Assembly: GCA_964247055.1 (NCBI GenBank)
Contig: OZ176059.1
Location: 2,356,001-2,420,000, forward strand
Direction: 5' to 3'
DNA from: Paragordius varius
Lineage: Eukaryota; Nematomorpha
Length of the DNA stretch: 64,000 nt
The notes beneath the pieces were generated by a model. The model had not been told where the DNA came from, made no database searches, and saw only the letters and a list, made by a program, of their open reading frames with translations. How positions within the stretch are numbered: the first letter of the stretch is position 1; each line of letters opens with the position of its first letter. Position numbers and translations under genes: made by a program. This document shows positions 47,801-60,103 of this stretch, piece by piece.

Positions 47801-48622
47801 CCATTAAAATTTTACAGGTATTATTATCAAAGGGGCATACTAGCTAAGGTCGATGGTCAACGCCTAGTATATCAATTTGTTAATGTGAATCACACCATTT
47901 TACAGACAAACCCACGAAAAATACTTCTTAAACACCCCGATTCCCAATCGGATAAAAAGAAATCTGAATTGGTGGAAAAGAAATCAAATGCTTTCGAAGG
48001 AAAAACCAAAATTAACAACACGCTCACCAAAGAAAATGAATCAAGAAATATAAAGCCTACATTATCCAATCAACATACCACGAACAACAATACCAATATG
48101 AGTGGCCGTAACATTAACTTGAATACGACTTCGACCAATGCTTCTATCAACACTGCTGGATTAGATTCTTTCATGATGTATAAACCATCCTTTTACAGTG
48201 ATTACCATCAATTTTATAATGAACATTGCCCATTAGCTCTAATATCATCATCAACTCAATCAGGCTTTCATCAATCCCCTTATTTATATTCCAATTCCCA
48301 TGCTGAACAAAACAATAATACCATTTATAACATGAACCTTGGTTGTTCCAAAGATCAACATTTGGTTAAAAGTACGAATTGTTTTAACACCAATCAATTT
48401 TATTACAGTAACGATAATTTTAATAATGTGTTGAATATAAATAAGGAAAATGATAATGATGCAAAAAGACTATTCTATAACAATTATAATAATTCCAAAA
48501 ATTATTATGATGACATTACACAGAATAAAAATAGCTCAGGTGAAAGTAATGGTACTAAAAACAACCATATTGAGTATTTGGAAAACGCAACATGTAACAT
48601 TATACCATTTTTAGCAGCATAA
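41412..48622 (+). CDS. E74/ELF-type ETS transcription factor (6 coding exons)
   Basis: Nuclear DNA-binding factor, 886 aa predicted. The ETS domain is at 559-639 ([19 protein letters not shown] to [21 protein letters not shown]). Its DNA-contact helix region [14 protein letters not shown] is identical to that of ELF1 and fly E74 as I recall them, and [19 protein letters not shown] is nearly so. [15 protein letters not shown] in exon 2 resembles a conserved block I remember from insect E74, which supports that subfamily. The rest is Asn/Ser-rich. ELF/E74 factors activate GGA(A/T) sites; fly E74 is an ecdysone early gene. All phases agree (2661 nt, 887 codons with stop). The start is the weakest point. 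Another exon could hide in the 1.76-kb intron before the ETS exon. Confidence 0.88.
41887..42409 (+). other. ETS gene intron 1
   Basis: 523 nt, donor G/GTATAA, acceptor TTGCATAG/GTTC. Plain A/T-rich sequence; I see no element in it. Confidence 0.65.
42410..42958 (+). CDS. ETS gene exon 2
   Basis: Phase 1 in and out, 549 nt. It starts [20 protein letters not shown], followed by [14 protein letters not shown] and a hydrophilic region. It ends [18 protein letters not shown] is the only part I link to E74-type proteins, from memory. Confidence 0.8.
42959..44338 (+). other. ETS gene intron 2
   Basis: 1380 nt, donor G/GTATGC, acceptor AGTTTCAG/AT. It holds decayed repeat sequence resembling R2 around 43600-44150 (words such as TTGGGCCCAATACCAAAA) and a slightly G+C-richer patch near 43330-43380. 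Confidence 0.6.
44339..44893 (+). CDS. ETS gene exon 3
   Basis: Phase 1 in and out, 555 nt, starting [19 protein letters not shown] and ending ATT G/GTAATA. Asn/Ser-rich, probably disordered. Placed by its in-phase splice sites and composition, not by family similarity. Confidence 0.75.
44894..45609 (+). other. ETS gene intron 3
   Basis: 716 nt, donor G/GTAATA, acceptor ATTTTGTAG/AT. A/T-rich, nothing recognised. Confidence 0.6.
45610..45693 (+). CDS. ETS gene exon 4 (84 nt)
   Basis: Phase 1 in and out; encodes [20 protein letters not shown] and a Lys-rich tail, ending GAG G/GTATCC. DW near a hydrophobic pair might be a short interaction motif. Supported by splice sites and phase only, so less certain than its neighbours. 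Confidence 0.6.
45694..47453 (+). other. ETS gene intron 4
   Basis: 1760 nt, acceptor TATTTTAAG/GTTG. It contains the inverted R1 repeat copy (46300-46860). A further small coding exon here cannot be excluded. Confidence 0.6.
46300..46860 (-). repeat. Dispersed repeat R1, copy 2 (inverted)
   Basis: The reverse complement of this stretch follows 25860-26400 in order: TTAAAAAATATGGAAGGAAT..CGAAACCAT, CTTGATATTACTTATTTT, then AAATTGGGACCGTTTC. It lies inside an intron of the ETS gene. Confidence 0.55.
47454..47646 (+). CDS. ETS gene exon 5 (first three quarters of ETS domain)
   Basis: Phase 1 in, giving [17 protein letters not shown], then [19 protein letters not shown] and [13 protein letters not shown]; it ends AG/GTCATA in phase 2. 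The following exon starts at the recognition Arg-Tyr-Tyr-Tyr, so the intron splits the domain at ALR/YYYQRG. Confidence 0.9.
47647..47817 (+). other. ETS gene intron 5
   Basis: 171 nt, donor AG/GTCATA (non-consensus after GT), acceptor TTTTACAG/GTAT. Support comes from restoring a perfect ETS domain across it. Confidence 0.8.
47818..48622 (+). CDS. ETS gene exon 6 (end of ETS domain and C-terminus)
   Basis: Phase 2 in, giving [20 protein letters not shown] and [13 protein letters not shown]. About 240 residues rich in Asn, Ser and Tyr follow, up to the TAA at 48620-48622. The C-terminal part has no recognisable domain. Confidence 0.88.
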
Positions 48623-49649
48623 ACACATTAATTTACATCTTGTAACAGTTACATATACAATCAAATTAAAAATGTATAAAAATATTTTATTCCAAAATAT
48701 ATTATATTATATCATATCTTTTATTAGGTCTCATTCGTATAATTTGTGAAGAAAATAATAGTAGATAAAGGATGATGATACGCTGCCATCAAAAAAAATA
48801 ATTTTTTAATGATTGAATTTAATAATATAAAATAAACGATAACCAAATTGTATATAATTCATTTTCGCTTAAAACACTTAATTTTGGTTGTTTGAGCTAT
48901 TTTAGGTAAATTAAAATAATGAAATTTACACTTTTGTAATTATTACATATTGTTACCGTTTTTGGCGCATTTCGCTCTGCATTTTTATCTCTAATATGGC
49001 GTTGAAACTTTTTTTTTAAATTTTAGAAAGCTAATTAAGTGTATCTAAAAACATTTTTTTAACGAAAAATACGAATGAGATCCTAAAATTAGATACATAT
49101 CTATAGGAACACCATAATTTGTTAAATTGAATTTCACGCACCAAATGCCAAACAATTATTGCAAATTTTTCAGCAAAACATATTTAAAAAATATTTATTT
49201 TTATACATTAAAAATTTCTAAAACCACAAATAAGGAATATATATACTTTTGTTTTCTTATAAAGTCGTTATTTGTTAAAATTGTTACCAAAAATCATTTT
49301 TATTGATATATTAATAACCCATTTAACAATTAATAAATATTCTAAATTAATGTTTGAAAAATTATATAGACTACTAATTTAATTTTGATACAAAAAATAC
49401 CTTAGGCGTCCTATACACAATTTTTTATGATATACAGTATCCGAAAAATATACCCTTATGAAATTTATATAGTATGACATATACCAGGATTAACTAAGTG
49501 GGTCGGTTTTGAACCTTGAGAGAGATTAAATAAAGTTATAAAAAAGTTTCTGGTAATTACTTCATATCAGAAAATATCGAATCATTTTGTTTTTGGTATA
49601 CTCTATTCTTCCAACAAATATTACTAAATTATATCTTAATCTAGATACA

Positions 49650-49990
49650 AAAAGCAAAACAATATTTTAAAATTTTAAAATATATATGGCCCCGAAATTC
49701 TCAAATCACTGAACCCTTTCAAAATAAGATTTTTCTTAAAATAAATGCAAAAGGCAAGATTACGCGGTAAAAAATTGAAATCTATACTAATTTTTTAAAT
49801 AAAAAATTGTTACCAAAAAAGGATATGTCAGTTAAAATAATATATAGCAATACTTTTGTGAAGCAAGTTATATGGTTGAAGCATGGAGGAAACGGTAAAA
49901 AATACTTTAAAATATTATGTAAACACACTTTATAATCGATGATGATGAACGTTTCTATCACCTCACAATTTAACTTTAAAGGTTAAAGCT
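49650..49990 (+). repeat. Dispersed repeat R2, copy 3
   Basis: In order: AAAGCAAAACAATATTTTAA, TATGGCCCCGAAATTCTC, TCTTAAAATAAATGCAAAAG and TTATAATCGATGATGATGAA, then CACCTCAC. The same order and spacing as copies at 36300 and 62885. Confidence 0.45.
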
Positions 49991-50023
49991 TTTAAATTGG
50001 GTGTCTTGTTTGAAATCTATATA

Positions 50024-50565
50024 TTAAAAATGGAAAGTGGTGGCTTTGTGATCTGTTTCCGGAAAACCGGGAGACCCATTCAAATCCAAACATCGAAAAA
50101 ATATAATCATTAATGAATGACCCGACAATAGCTTCGCCCTTTTTAGAAATAGGCCCCCAGTTCGGACCCACCCCGTGTGAAAAACGGGTTTTTTTAAAAG
50201 ATCCATAAAAATCGTGTCTTTGAGACAATTTTCCGGAGAACGTTTGGACCATTCAATTTCAAATATGATTTTTGTTTACTTATTTTCGATTGCGCCGAAC
50301 CGGCTCGCTTTTTTAACTTGGGCCCTCTTTTTACCCGCTCCCCCCGTAAAATGCCATTTTTTTAATTTTTTGAATCTATTTTCCCCCCAAGTCAACAATA
50401 TATTAGTATGAATGCACCGTTTTAAAATTCCTATGAGATCATAGCTATCAAATAGTGTTTCGAAATAATCCACATATGTGGATCATTTTATTGTCCCTTT
50501 TTTCAAACCATCCAAGAATCCTTCGGACTTCTGCAGGCTGCGTAGCAAAACGAGATTGCCACTAG
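50024..50565 (+). mobile_element. Helitron-like element, copy 3 (core array deleted)
   Basis: On the plus strand it begins AAAAATGGAAAGTGGTGGCT with the CCGGAAAACCGGGAG block. It ends AAACGAGATTGCCACTAG followed by T, so the same 3' terminus as copies 1 and 2 in opposite orientation. The tandem core is absent: the two end modules lie next to each other within 542 bp. Open frames over it on either strand are not host genes. Confidence 0.6.
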
Positions 50566-51757
50566 TCAATTTATATACTACAATAATTATTGTAGCGATT
50601 AAATATTTTAATTACAATTCTATGGTAAAAGAAATGCTTGGCATCCTCAAATTATGTAAAAAACTGTTTCTACAAAATCAAGCGTTTTTATACCGTTTCC
50701 ATCATGCCTTAAATTAGTATAAAGTATGCTTAAAAAATTTGATTAAAATTAAATTTTTAAGAGCAAAGTATGCAATTTTTTGCCTAATCGCAGCAAATTA
50801 AAAATTATTAAAACAAAATCTCGGAATTTTTGCGTTTATACAGCCTATTTTAGAAAGGCAAATTTTAAGATGAAGTTAATATCTAAAATTAAAATTGTAT
50901 ATTTTTTTGGAATAAAGCATTTTCACCAAAAGATTTTTATTACAAATTTTTCCTTTTTACGAGATTTAGAAATCATCACTTTTTAATCACCTGTGAGCCC
51001 TAAAATCAAAAGCGCTATGGAATCCTAATATATTTATCTATCAAAATATATAACCAGGGAGATATTACTTATATATTCCAATTTTGGAAGGTGTTAGTTT
51101 TTGCAAGAGTGTACGTAAAACATTTGTTTTTTTTTCATACATCAAATGGTAGGATTGAGTTTTTGATCGGTTAAAAAATACTAACCGTTTTGACTGCTAA
51201 TGAATGCAATCATCATAGTCATAACCAGCCAAATACGAAAATTGGAAATATATGCTTTGCATAAAAAAGATTGATTAAATTTCAGGTATACCATTATGAT
51301 GTGAACTAAACATACGTTAAAAAAACTTGTTATTTTTATAAGTGGTCAAAGATGCATTTTGCTACGATCATATCCCCTAAACTCTGCATAGTAAATGATT
51401 AAAAAAAATTCTTTTGCACCTTTAATAAATGTTATCTTTTTGATAACTTTGACTAAACCTCGAGTGTTCGGCTCCATAAAATTTGCAGTGATAACAACTT
51501 ATATAACCATTGATTTTTTTGTATTTTTTTAAAGCTGTATTTAATCGTTACTAATATATTCAATCATATATTGGACATAAACAGTAATTTTTTATTTCAT
51601 TACAAAATTTAGTGCTAAGCAGGTAAATTTGATCGAAATCAAAAATTAGCTAATAAATGTTTATTAGCTGATCAATGGTCCCAAACTGTCTTGAATAGGG
51701 AGTTTATATAATAGCTATAGGCGCGCTAAATATCCCAATAAAATTTTAAGAATGTTC

Positions 51758-51860
51758 TTGAACACTCAAGTTGGCCTTGAACATTTCAAGTTAATCCTTA
51801 TACACTTCAAGTTGTCCCTTTAACACTTCAGGTTGGTCCTTAAACTTTTTAAGCCTGGAT
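51758..51860. repeat. Short tandem array, ~25-bp unit
   Basis: About four diverged units of the form AACACTTCAAGTTGGTCCTT. The style resembles the ~24-bp units in the ends of the foldback-like elements, but the sequence differs and I see no inverted partner. Confidence 0.55.
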
Positions 51861-52116
51861 TTTAACCATAAATTTTGCATGGATTTGTTTAGTTTATTAA
51901 TTAACCTACCTTATTTATTACATATTTGTTTAAAATAAATATTTTTTATCTAAAAACCAATTTTTTGTTACAAACTATTTTTTTCCAATTCAACAATTTT
52001 AACAAAATGTTTTCAATAAAAAAATGTAATATCTCCCCAGAAAACTTATTCAATTCCCTGTTAACTTTTTAAAATTAATATAAATTTTAAGAACTTAGTA
52101 AAGATATATTTGGTTT

Positions 52117-52150
52117 CCAGTGACATACCGTGCGGCGCCGGGGCAGTAAA
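52117..52150. mobile_element. Possible DNA-transposon terminus
   Basis: CAGTGACATACCGTGCGGCG followed by CCGGGGCAG stands out as G+C-rich in very A/T-rich sequence. It resembles the ends of degraded cut-and-paste elements seen in other animal genomes. The partner end was not found. Confidence 0.25.
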
Positions 52151-52303
52151 CTTTTATGGGACCTATTTTTTGAAAATTGTTATTGGTATTACTTGTCAAT
52201 AAATTTTTTATGATAAAACTAATAAAAATTTAAATTTAACATCTCTCAGCCTAAAGAATCGTTTCCATTTGTTGTTTCTCCAATATGCATAACCCAAAAA
52301 ATT

Positions 52304-52492
52304 TCACTTTCTCCAGAAAAGATCAGCATGGCGTTTGTTTTCAATTAATCTTCTGCATGTATAACGCTGACGTCTAAAATGGTAGTAACCTATGAATACA
52401 CCTTGTATGTCAAAAGCTTTTGCTATTAAATTTATACATTTACAATTCAATAAACTGCCTAAGATAGTGTACGCTTGCATTTGTAATGCCAA
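52304..52492 (-). other. Unidentified coding-like fragment
   Basis: About 62 codons, including AYTILGSLLNCKCINLIAK, AFDIQGVFIGYYHFRRQRY and LIENKRHADLFWRK. The mixed composition is unlike the Asn-rich host proteins. I do not recognise the family. It could be a piece of a decayed transposon protein, since no splice partner or neighbouring exon can be seen. Confidence 0.3.
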
Positions 52493-54138
52493 TGTATTTG
52501 CATTCAGAAATCAATTTGCTAAAGGCTCATGGCCGATATATGTTAAAAGTGCGACATTAAAAATCAGATAAATGACATTTTTTAACTTAATAACAATCAA
52601 ATTAAAATGTTTTGAATGGATATATGTCATATTGCAGGCAATTCGTTGCACTCCTCAATATCATAAAACATTTTTTTTGTATTGTTTGTTGAATCGTTTA
52701 AGCTCCAACAAATATATGTCATTTTTAATTTTACATTTTAATTTTGGTTGGCTATTAGCCATAGCAACAATTTTTTTAATAACCAAAAACCTTCCTCAAA
52801 AACATCATTTGAATAAATTTTATAAATATATAAATTTTTTTTAAATTTTATCTATAAATTGGACACCACTATTGTCGCATTGTAAGACATAAGTTTATTT
52901 TTTTTACTATTTTAGAAACCGGTTAAAAACTAGGCGCAAAAAAAATCCATGTGATTAATAAAAATGGCTGTTCCACAACATTTAAAAAATCTTGTTTGTA
53001 AAAATATTTCGCAAAACAAATAGTTAACATATATAAAAATTGTCATCTCTATATTCTTAATTTCGTCTGTTATAGAATATATAATTTTTAATTAATAGTT
53101 TATCGATTACATGAATTAATATAGCATTTAATATATTACTAGAGTAAAATTCATAGTTAAAAGAATGTATTGCATAATATATGGATAAACACTTTTTTGT
53201 AACAATATTGAAAAATTAATAATTAGAATGATACTTGTAAATAAAATAACTCTAGATAATTTTAAATAATTAACAACTAACATCTATTTTTGGCGGCCAC
53301 ATAAGATATATATATATATATATATATATCGTATTATATAATTTGATGAATAAAATTCCATGTAAGTTATATATGTTAATAAAATTTTACTTTTATAATT
53401 ATTCATTCCAATTTAATAATATATAATATAAATTCGACAACTAGTGTAACAATAAATTTTTAACTTATATCCGGCTCCAAAAATTAAATAAAAAAAATGT
53501 GATTATGTTTGCAAAAATAATTCGAACAAAAAAATGATGATTATACCGTGAGTATACGCAAAAAATGTTATCTTAGTTGAATATTTGTTATCTTCTCTAT
53601 ACATCTTATGAATATATTGTTCTTGGCATTCATTAAAAATTTATTAATGTAACAACCATCTTGTGGTATCCTGGAAACAAAATAATTTATATTTTATTGT
53701 TAAGGTTACTATATAGTTAACACAATAAGATCATTTAACCGAAACTAACCCCAATACGATTATTCTGTGAAAGAATAATATAAAAAACTGTGCTCTAGTA
53801 GGTCTCGAATCAGAAATTTTAGCATATTGCCAGTATTGTTAACCTTTTCACATTCCAATTATAAACTTTTGGTTTTTTGTGCAAAATGATGGTACAACGC
53901 ATGAGAAGAAAAAAATAAATTAAAAAAGTTTTGCGTGACTATGTTGATAATGTTAAAAATTGTGTTTCCCATTGCTATCTCGGTTAATTATTTTTTAGCC
54001 CTATTTTAGCGGATATTGTTTCAGCTCTTGTCCGTTCAGGCTAATAATTACGGTTATAACCTCCCCCCTCCCATACTGTTTTTGAACAATTGAGTGCTTC
54101 TAATCATATTTTGGGGTATTACTGTTGAGTTTGAGCTA

Positions 54139-54316
54139 TCATCCTTTTATATCCTGATTCGAATCAGCTGATCTTTGAATAAAACTTTTTATTTGGTTAT
54201 CCAAACCGTGTATAATATCGGTCAATGTATAATACAGAGGAGATGATGATTTATCAATAACATTATTATTATTATTGCTACTATGACTGGTTTCATAGTT
54301 TTTACCATCGGACGAA
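54139..54316 (-). CDS. ATG13: ATG13 exon 10 (C-terminus)
   Basis: Acceptor TTTTTTAG/TTCG, phase 2, stop TGA at 54141-54139. After an Asn run it encodes YYTLTDIIHGLDNQIKSFIQ, which could match the C-terminal helix of ATG13. Assignment rests on phase and position; similarity is weak. Confidence 0.6.
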
Positions 54317-54386
54317 CTAAAAAATTAATATATATCTAGACCACAACATATTGATATGGTATAAATAAAATATTATCTAAAGATTT

Positions 54387-54423
<37 letters not shown>

Positions 54424-57400
54424 ATATCGAATGAAAGATATATCTTAGGGTAAAAATGTAATTAGTTTTTAATATTTATATATATATATAATTACAACTT
54501 TTTAAACCAAATTATTATAAATGAACCGATATAATCTAATTGTTTTTCAAAAGTTAGTCAGTCATATTACTTTATAAACAGTTAATTGCTGTAAAATAAA
54601 TTTTGGACTTATAGTTCCAATATCTTTGGGTTATACTAAAGCGCCGCTGGTATCCAACATTTTATATTTGAAAAAAAACATATTGGAAAAACTAATAACA
54701 TTTCCTCCTCGAAAAGTTGTCACATATATGTGCAAAATTCAATCATCTTATATATAGGATTTATACCATTGTGGGACATTGCCTTCATTACAATCCACAT
54801 TTTGTGCGTTAATATTAGTAAAGTCATTCAATTTTTCACACCTATGTGTACATGGACCAGGTGTTCTCAAATATACATCATCCTCAATACCCATACTACA
54901 TTCCAGCCATGGTGTAAAGGTAACAAAACTTTCCAATCGTTTTGGTACACGTTCAATCACATGGTAAAAAATGAGTGGATTTGCATTGATTTCACTATCA
55001 CTTACAATATCATTATTATTATTATGATCTTGAGCACTTTTTTCACCTTTTTTACCATCATTACAAGGGTTTGATGGTGGTTTTAACAGGTCATGGGTCA
55101 GTAAATGTCTAATACTTTTGCATGATGTTGTGAGTAAGGGTGACTTTGGTAATCCTTTGCAATTGCTTGTGTTTGAAGGATGAATGGGAATTGAATTTGT
55201 ATTCATATTCGTTTGATTTGATCCGTGGTTTGTTGGATAATTGGTATAAGTTGCTATGAATGGTAATTCCATCTATGAGCATACACATATGTGTGTAAAC
55301 ATATTAATGTAAATGAGTAATAAGTAATGACCCTAAAAATATGCGAATTCATTAGAAATGGAAGTTTTCCATACAGTTAGTTACTTACCTACCCCTAAGG
55401 ATTTTGAAACATTACCAAAAACAAAACTTATTAACTTGTGCTGGTCATCATTATCAAGCACTTTTTAAAATTTTCAGTCTCAATCATAGTATTTAAAATA
55501 GAGGTACCTTTAAATGCGCCCGCGAAAAATTTGGAATCCATAATTTACAAAAACACGCTCATATAATATTAGTAAAATTAATGATTCTTTGACAATTTTT
55601 TCCAAATAATTCTATCCAAATAACAAGAAAACGAAGCAAAATTGTTACATCCCGTTTTAATTTGCAGTTCTTATGTTTGAAATCTAATAAACTATTTATG
55701 AATGACCATATATATTTTAAATAATGCGACCCGCGAGGCCATCTGTTTTGCATTCCTGATTTAAGACATAAAAAATGTGCGGATGTGGGCACTAAATCCA
55801 TATAATATAACAAAAAAATTTCTTTTTTTCACATTTTGATAACAATCTGTAAAATAATGGTAACATTAATTTTGGAAATACGATATATATTATAATTCAA
55901 ATTTAAATTAAAACATTTTATTTTATTAACAAATATAAATGCGTTATGTGCAATTATATAATTTTTCCAACAATACAGGTGACTGTTAAATCACTGCATA
56001 TATATATATATATATATTTCTAATGTAAGCAAAAACACATGTATATTAAAGTCAAATTTTGGTTAGTTATAAAGATACTACTCATAATTTATATAAACTT
56101 AATCAGTAATTCTAATAACCTTTATATGTTCACGCCCCCAACAAATTGATAAAAAGATTTTTGCGCCCCCTTCCCCTTCCCTAAAAACAAAATGATTAAA
56201 AAAGTAAAATTTATCTATTATAAAAATCATAATTGATGATTGAAATCCTTGTATCTGTGTTGTAATATTATTTTTCCCCATGGGGGACAAATCCTAATTT
56301 TTTCCACCTGAGATCCTTATTAAACTTTTATTTGTCACTAGTTTTATTGATTTGAATCAACACTGATAATTTATATTAAATTAAATAAACTAATTATCAA
56401 TCAATAGTAAACCTTATGATTATTAACATAAATTTAGGGTGATTTTTTTAAAATTTTCACACCGCCCCCTAGATTTTTCTTTGGAAAAAACCATTAAATT
56501 AAATATTTTGTTGGGCCATTTTTTCAAATTTAACAAAATATAAAAAGGGAAATAAGAAACACACCTTAATGTCAAAAAAATTATATGGTAAATGGGTTTT
56601 TGAATCATTTTCGTTTCTCCAATCCTCCTGTTGGCCCCAATCATGAAAAGATTGAAAAATGTCACCAGTATCGTCGGTTTGACTTAAATTTTCATTAACG
56701 CTACTTATGGATGATTTCAAGGAAGCCGGGCTAGTGTTTGATGTAGTAGAATTATTCTAATTAGATTATATATAAATATACCATTTACGAACAACTTAAA
56801 TTCACCTTTGAACAATTCAAATTCACCCTAAAAATAAATTATGTATTTTTTTAAATTTAAAGTTACCTATATTTTTATTTTTTAAAAAAATTTGTTTAGA
56901 ATTAAAATAATAAACCATGCTATAAAGATATATTACATATTAATAATGGGTTATATTAGTTCGAAAACACATAATAATTGTTTTTTTAGGGTGAATTTAA
57001 ATTGTTTGAGGGTCAATATGAACTGTAAATGGTATATGTAAATTTGGAGAAAAAAACTGTTTTTTATAGATAGATAGATAATAATAAATGAATAAATCTC
57101 ATTACTTTATCCAAAGGAGTGTTAGCAAAGTTTGTGCTGGATAGGGAATCGGCAAACAAAGCATTACTAAACCGTAATAAATAAAAAATAAAGGTACATA
57201 AGATAAGTGATGAATATACCATCAAAATTTAATGCGATAAAGCATAAAAAGTAAAAAAACTATATATTTTTGCGTAAAATCAACCATATTTTTGGGTGCA
57301 TATTTTTTACTCTATATATAAAAAATTGAGTTTGTTAGCAATTCTTTTGTCTAAATTTACATTTAAAAGTTCCAAATTAGTAGATTATACTAAATTCATA

Positions 57401-60056
57401 AAGGTGGAAGGTTTTTCTTCATGCAAAAATAATACTTTTTAGGTTTTTACTTTAATTTAAGACAGAGGGTAAAATACCCCCAGCAAAATTAACATTCTTA
57501 CATATAACCCGAAATGCTTAAATTTAAATCTCATGTGAAGTCAAATGTATAACATTTAATAATTCATTTTGCGTTTGCTCTAAAAAAATAAACAGTCTTA
57601 TCAATAATACTTTTCCAACTTTTTTTAATACCATTTTTAAATTTACATCTAATTAGAGGAGAAAACGCCATCTTTATATTTAAACAGGTAGGCATATAAG
57701 TAAGAAGTGTGTGTGTGTGTGTATAAACCTGAGCCATGTTTCATCATACATAATATTATGATTATCCATATTAATATCATCACCAGCGTTCATTTTACTG
57801 GTACACGGTAGTTGATCCTCATAATTGGATTTATCAAATAAATCACCGCATTGTAGGGTGAAAGGAGAATTATCAATACCTACAACATTATCATTGATTA
57901 TTTCTTCCTTTAAGTTATGTTGCGTTAAATATTGTTGCCATTTTGGAATTGTTGGGGTAGGGGTTAGGGTAGGATTACACAAGATTTTCTTGTCGATTAA
58001 ATACTTTTTTGGTGAAAGATTAAACATATCATCTACTATAGTATTGTTGTTTCCATCATTAATCCCTTCTGTTTGATCATGAGTATTGGGGCTGGTATTA
58101 AGGAAATATATATGATCTACGTTTGTTCGTGATTGTACACTAGTTAAGCTATGTGGTGTTTCTTTATTAACATTGGTGCTAATACACAAATTCATATTAT
58201 GATCCATAGTATTTTCCAATTCAATTTGATAATTCTTATGTGCTGAAAGGTCATCTACAATGTCATTTGTGTCGCTGTTTTCGGTTAAACAATTTGTATT
58301 TTGAATCGTAAGTAGATGAAAGTTTTGAGACGTGTCTTGGGGGGGCTGGCATAAATACTGAGGTTTTTCCACCAATAAAGTTGTCTGATGACAAGTTATT
58401 TCACTTTGGGTTTGAGATGGAGTTGGATATTGCAATTGTGACTCTGTGGTTGGTTTGCGTGTTTGTAAAGGATTAAATTCTTTTGAAAGTGATGATGATG
58501 ATGATGGTGGCGGAGGTGTTGAGCAAACGCTATAAATTAATTGTAATGGTAAATAACGGATTGGTTATGTATTGTAATAACAGTTGTTAAAATCCGTAAG
58601 ATAACGATAAAGGAAAATTAAATAGAATTAATCATATGGTTAAAATTATTTAATGGTTAAAAAAAATTTTTTCGTAACTCTTGTCAAATTTGTCATATTA
58701 TTAACACGACCGGTGTCTCAATAAAATAAATGTCATTTACGATTTTACCTCCTGTTTTTCGAGAATATCTTATTAAAGATATATAACCGGCATATCCCCA
58801 TACGTAACCGCCTGAAAATTGTTAAAAAAATTTTTTTAAACACTTTAAACACTTTGTTTAATTTTTTCGTGCATAGTTTTGGCTAAAGGTGTAAATGTAA
58901 AATTATTTTTTTTAAATAAATGATGCATATGTTTTGGAGCATTTCAATAAAACTTAACATCAGTCATTTTCCTGATATAGTATTGATTTGTGCAAAAATG
59001 TTTTTCAAAGTACAAGAGAAGTCAAAATATATCATTTTAGAAATTGAATGGGAATTATATTTTTTCAATTGTAATTAGCAAAGAGACATGCACTTATATT
59101 AATATAGGGCTGTGCTATTTCTCTGCCTTAAAAGTCAAAAATTAAAAGAGATATCTTTTGAGTCTTCAGCAAAGTTATCCAAAACCTAATCATTAAAATC
59201 TAATATATACGCAGCAAGATTAAAGGAAAGGAATTAAAGGTACATTTAAGAGCGCCGTACAAAATTGCTTATTTAATATATCTACATCATTTTAAGTGTT
59301 AATTGACTTTTGATTCCTAATAGTTTTGGGTGACTGCGAAAATTTTTTTTAAAAAAAGCTCGCAATACCCCTGATATAAAAAATAATTAAAATATTTTTA
59401 TAACATCAAACATTCATAATATAATAAAAAACGATAAAAAATGGGTCTTTTTTGTGTCCGATTAAATCATATACATACCGCACATTACATTACATAACCA
59501 ACGTTTTTTATAAATTTTATTAATTTATAGAGAAGATAAACACCTACCATACTTAACGCTTTCCATATGCGAGTTAAAAAATGCAAAAATATTGATTAAA
59601 CATTAGCTTGTAGATATAATCAATTCAAAATATTAACCACAAAAATTTTTTAAATAAAGCCCTCACTTTTCATGAGTCGTAGTAATGTTTTGTAGGTTCA
59701 AATTTTCAATCCTTTGTTCAATCGCATTATCAGTTTCAGTTGTATCTTTAACAGGGTTAGGTTTAATAACACAATTTAAGGTTAATTCACCTCCAGCCGA
59801 CATATCAATTGTGACGGCATCAGATGATTTTGGAGTTAAAGAACTGGACTTAACATTTACATTTAAACAACTTTTTTTCATTACGGTTGACATGGATAGT
59901 TGTGGAGATGGCTGATAATTAGCCAATATAAAATTTGTGCGGTAATTAACATTGATACTTAAAACGTAGTAGATTGTTTTTGTTGTATCGGTTAATGTAT
60001 CCCCATTATGTTTGGGCAGTATAGATTGTGATGTAGATATATCAAAATCCTGATAT

Positions 60057-60103
<47 letters not shown>

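Larger units (their letters stand above)
48623..54138. other. Gene-free region between the convergent ETS and ATG13 3' ends
   Basis: Contains R2 copy 3, Helitron-like copy 3, a small tandem array (51758-51860), a possible DNA-transposon terminus near 52117 and an (AT)n tract near 53305. No host gene is supported. An open frame on the minus strand at 52492-52304 (FIGYYHFRRQRYTCRRLIE) looks coding-like but I do not recognise it. Confidence 0.5.

Noticed and set aside
51758-51860. The ~25-bp tandem array as a CRISPR
   Set aside because: Units are contiguous and diverged with no spacers, and the genome is an animal's.
53790-53860. tRNA-like sequence around GGTCTCGAATC
   Set aside because: It has a B-box-like word, but no acceptor, D or T stems can be formed on either strand.
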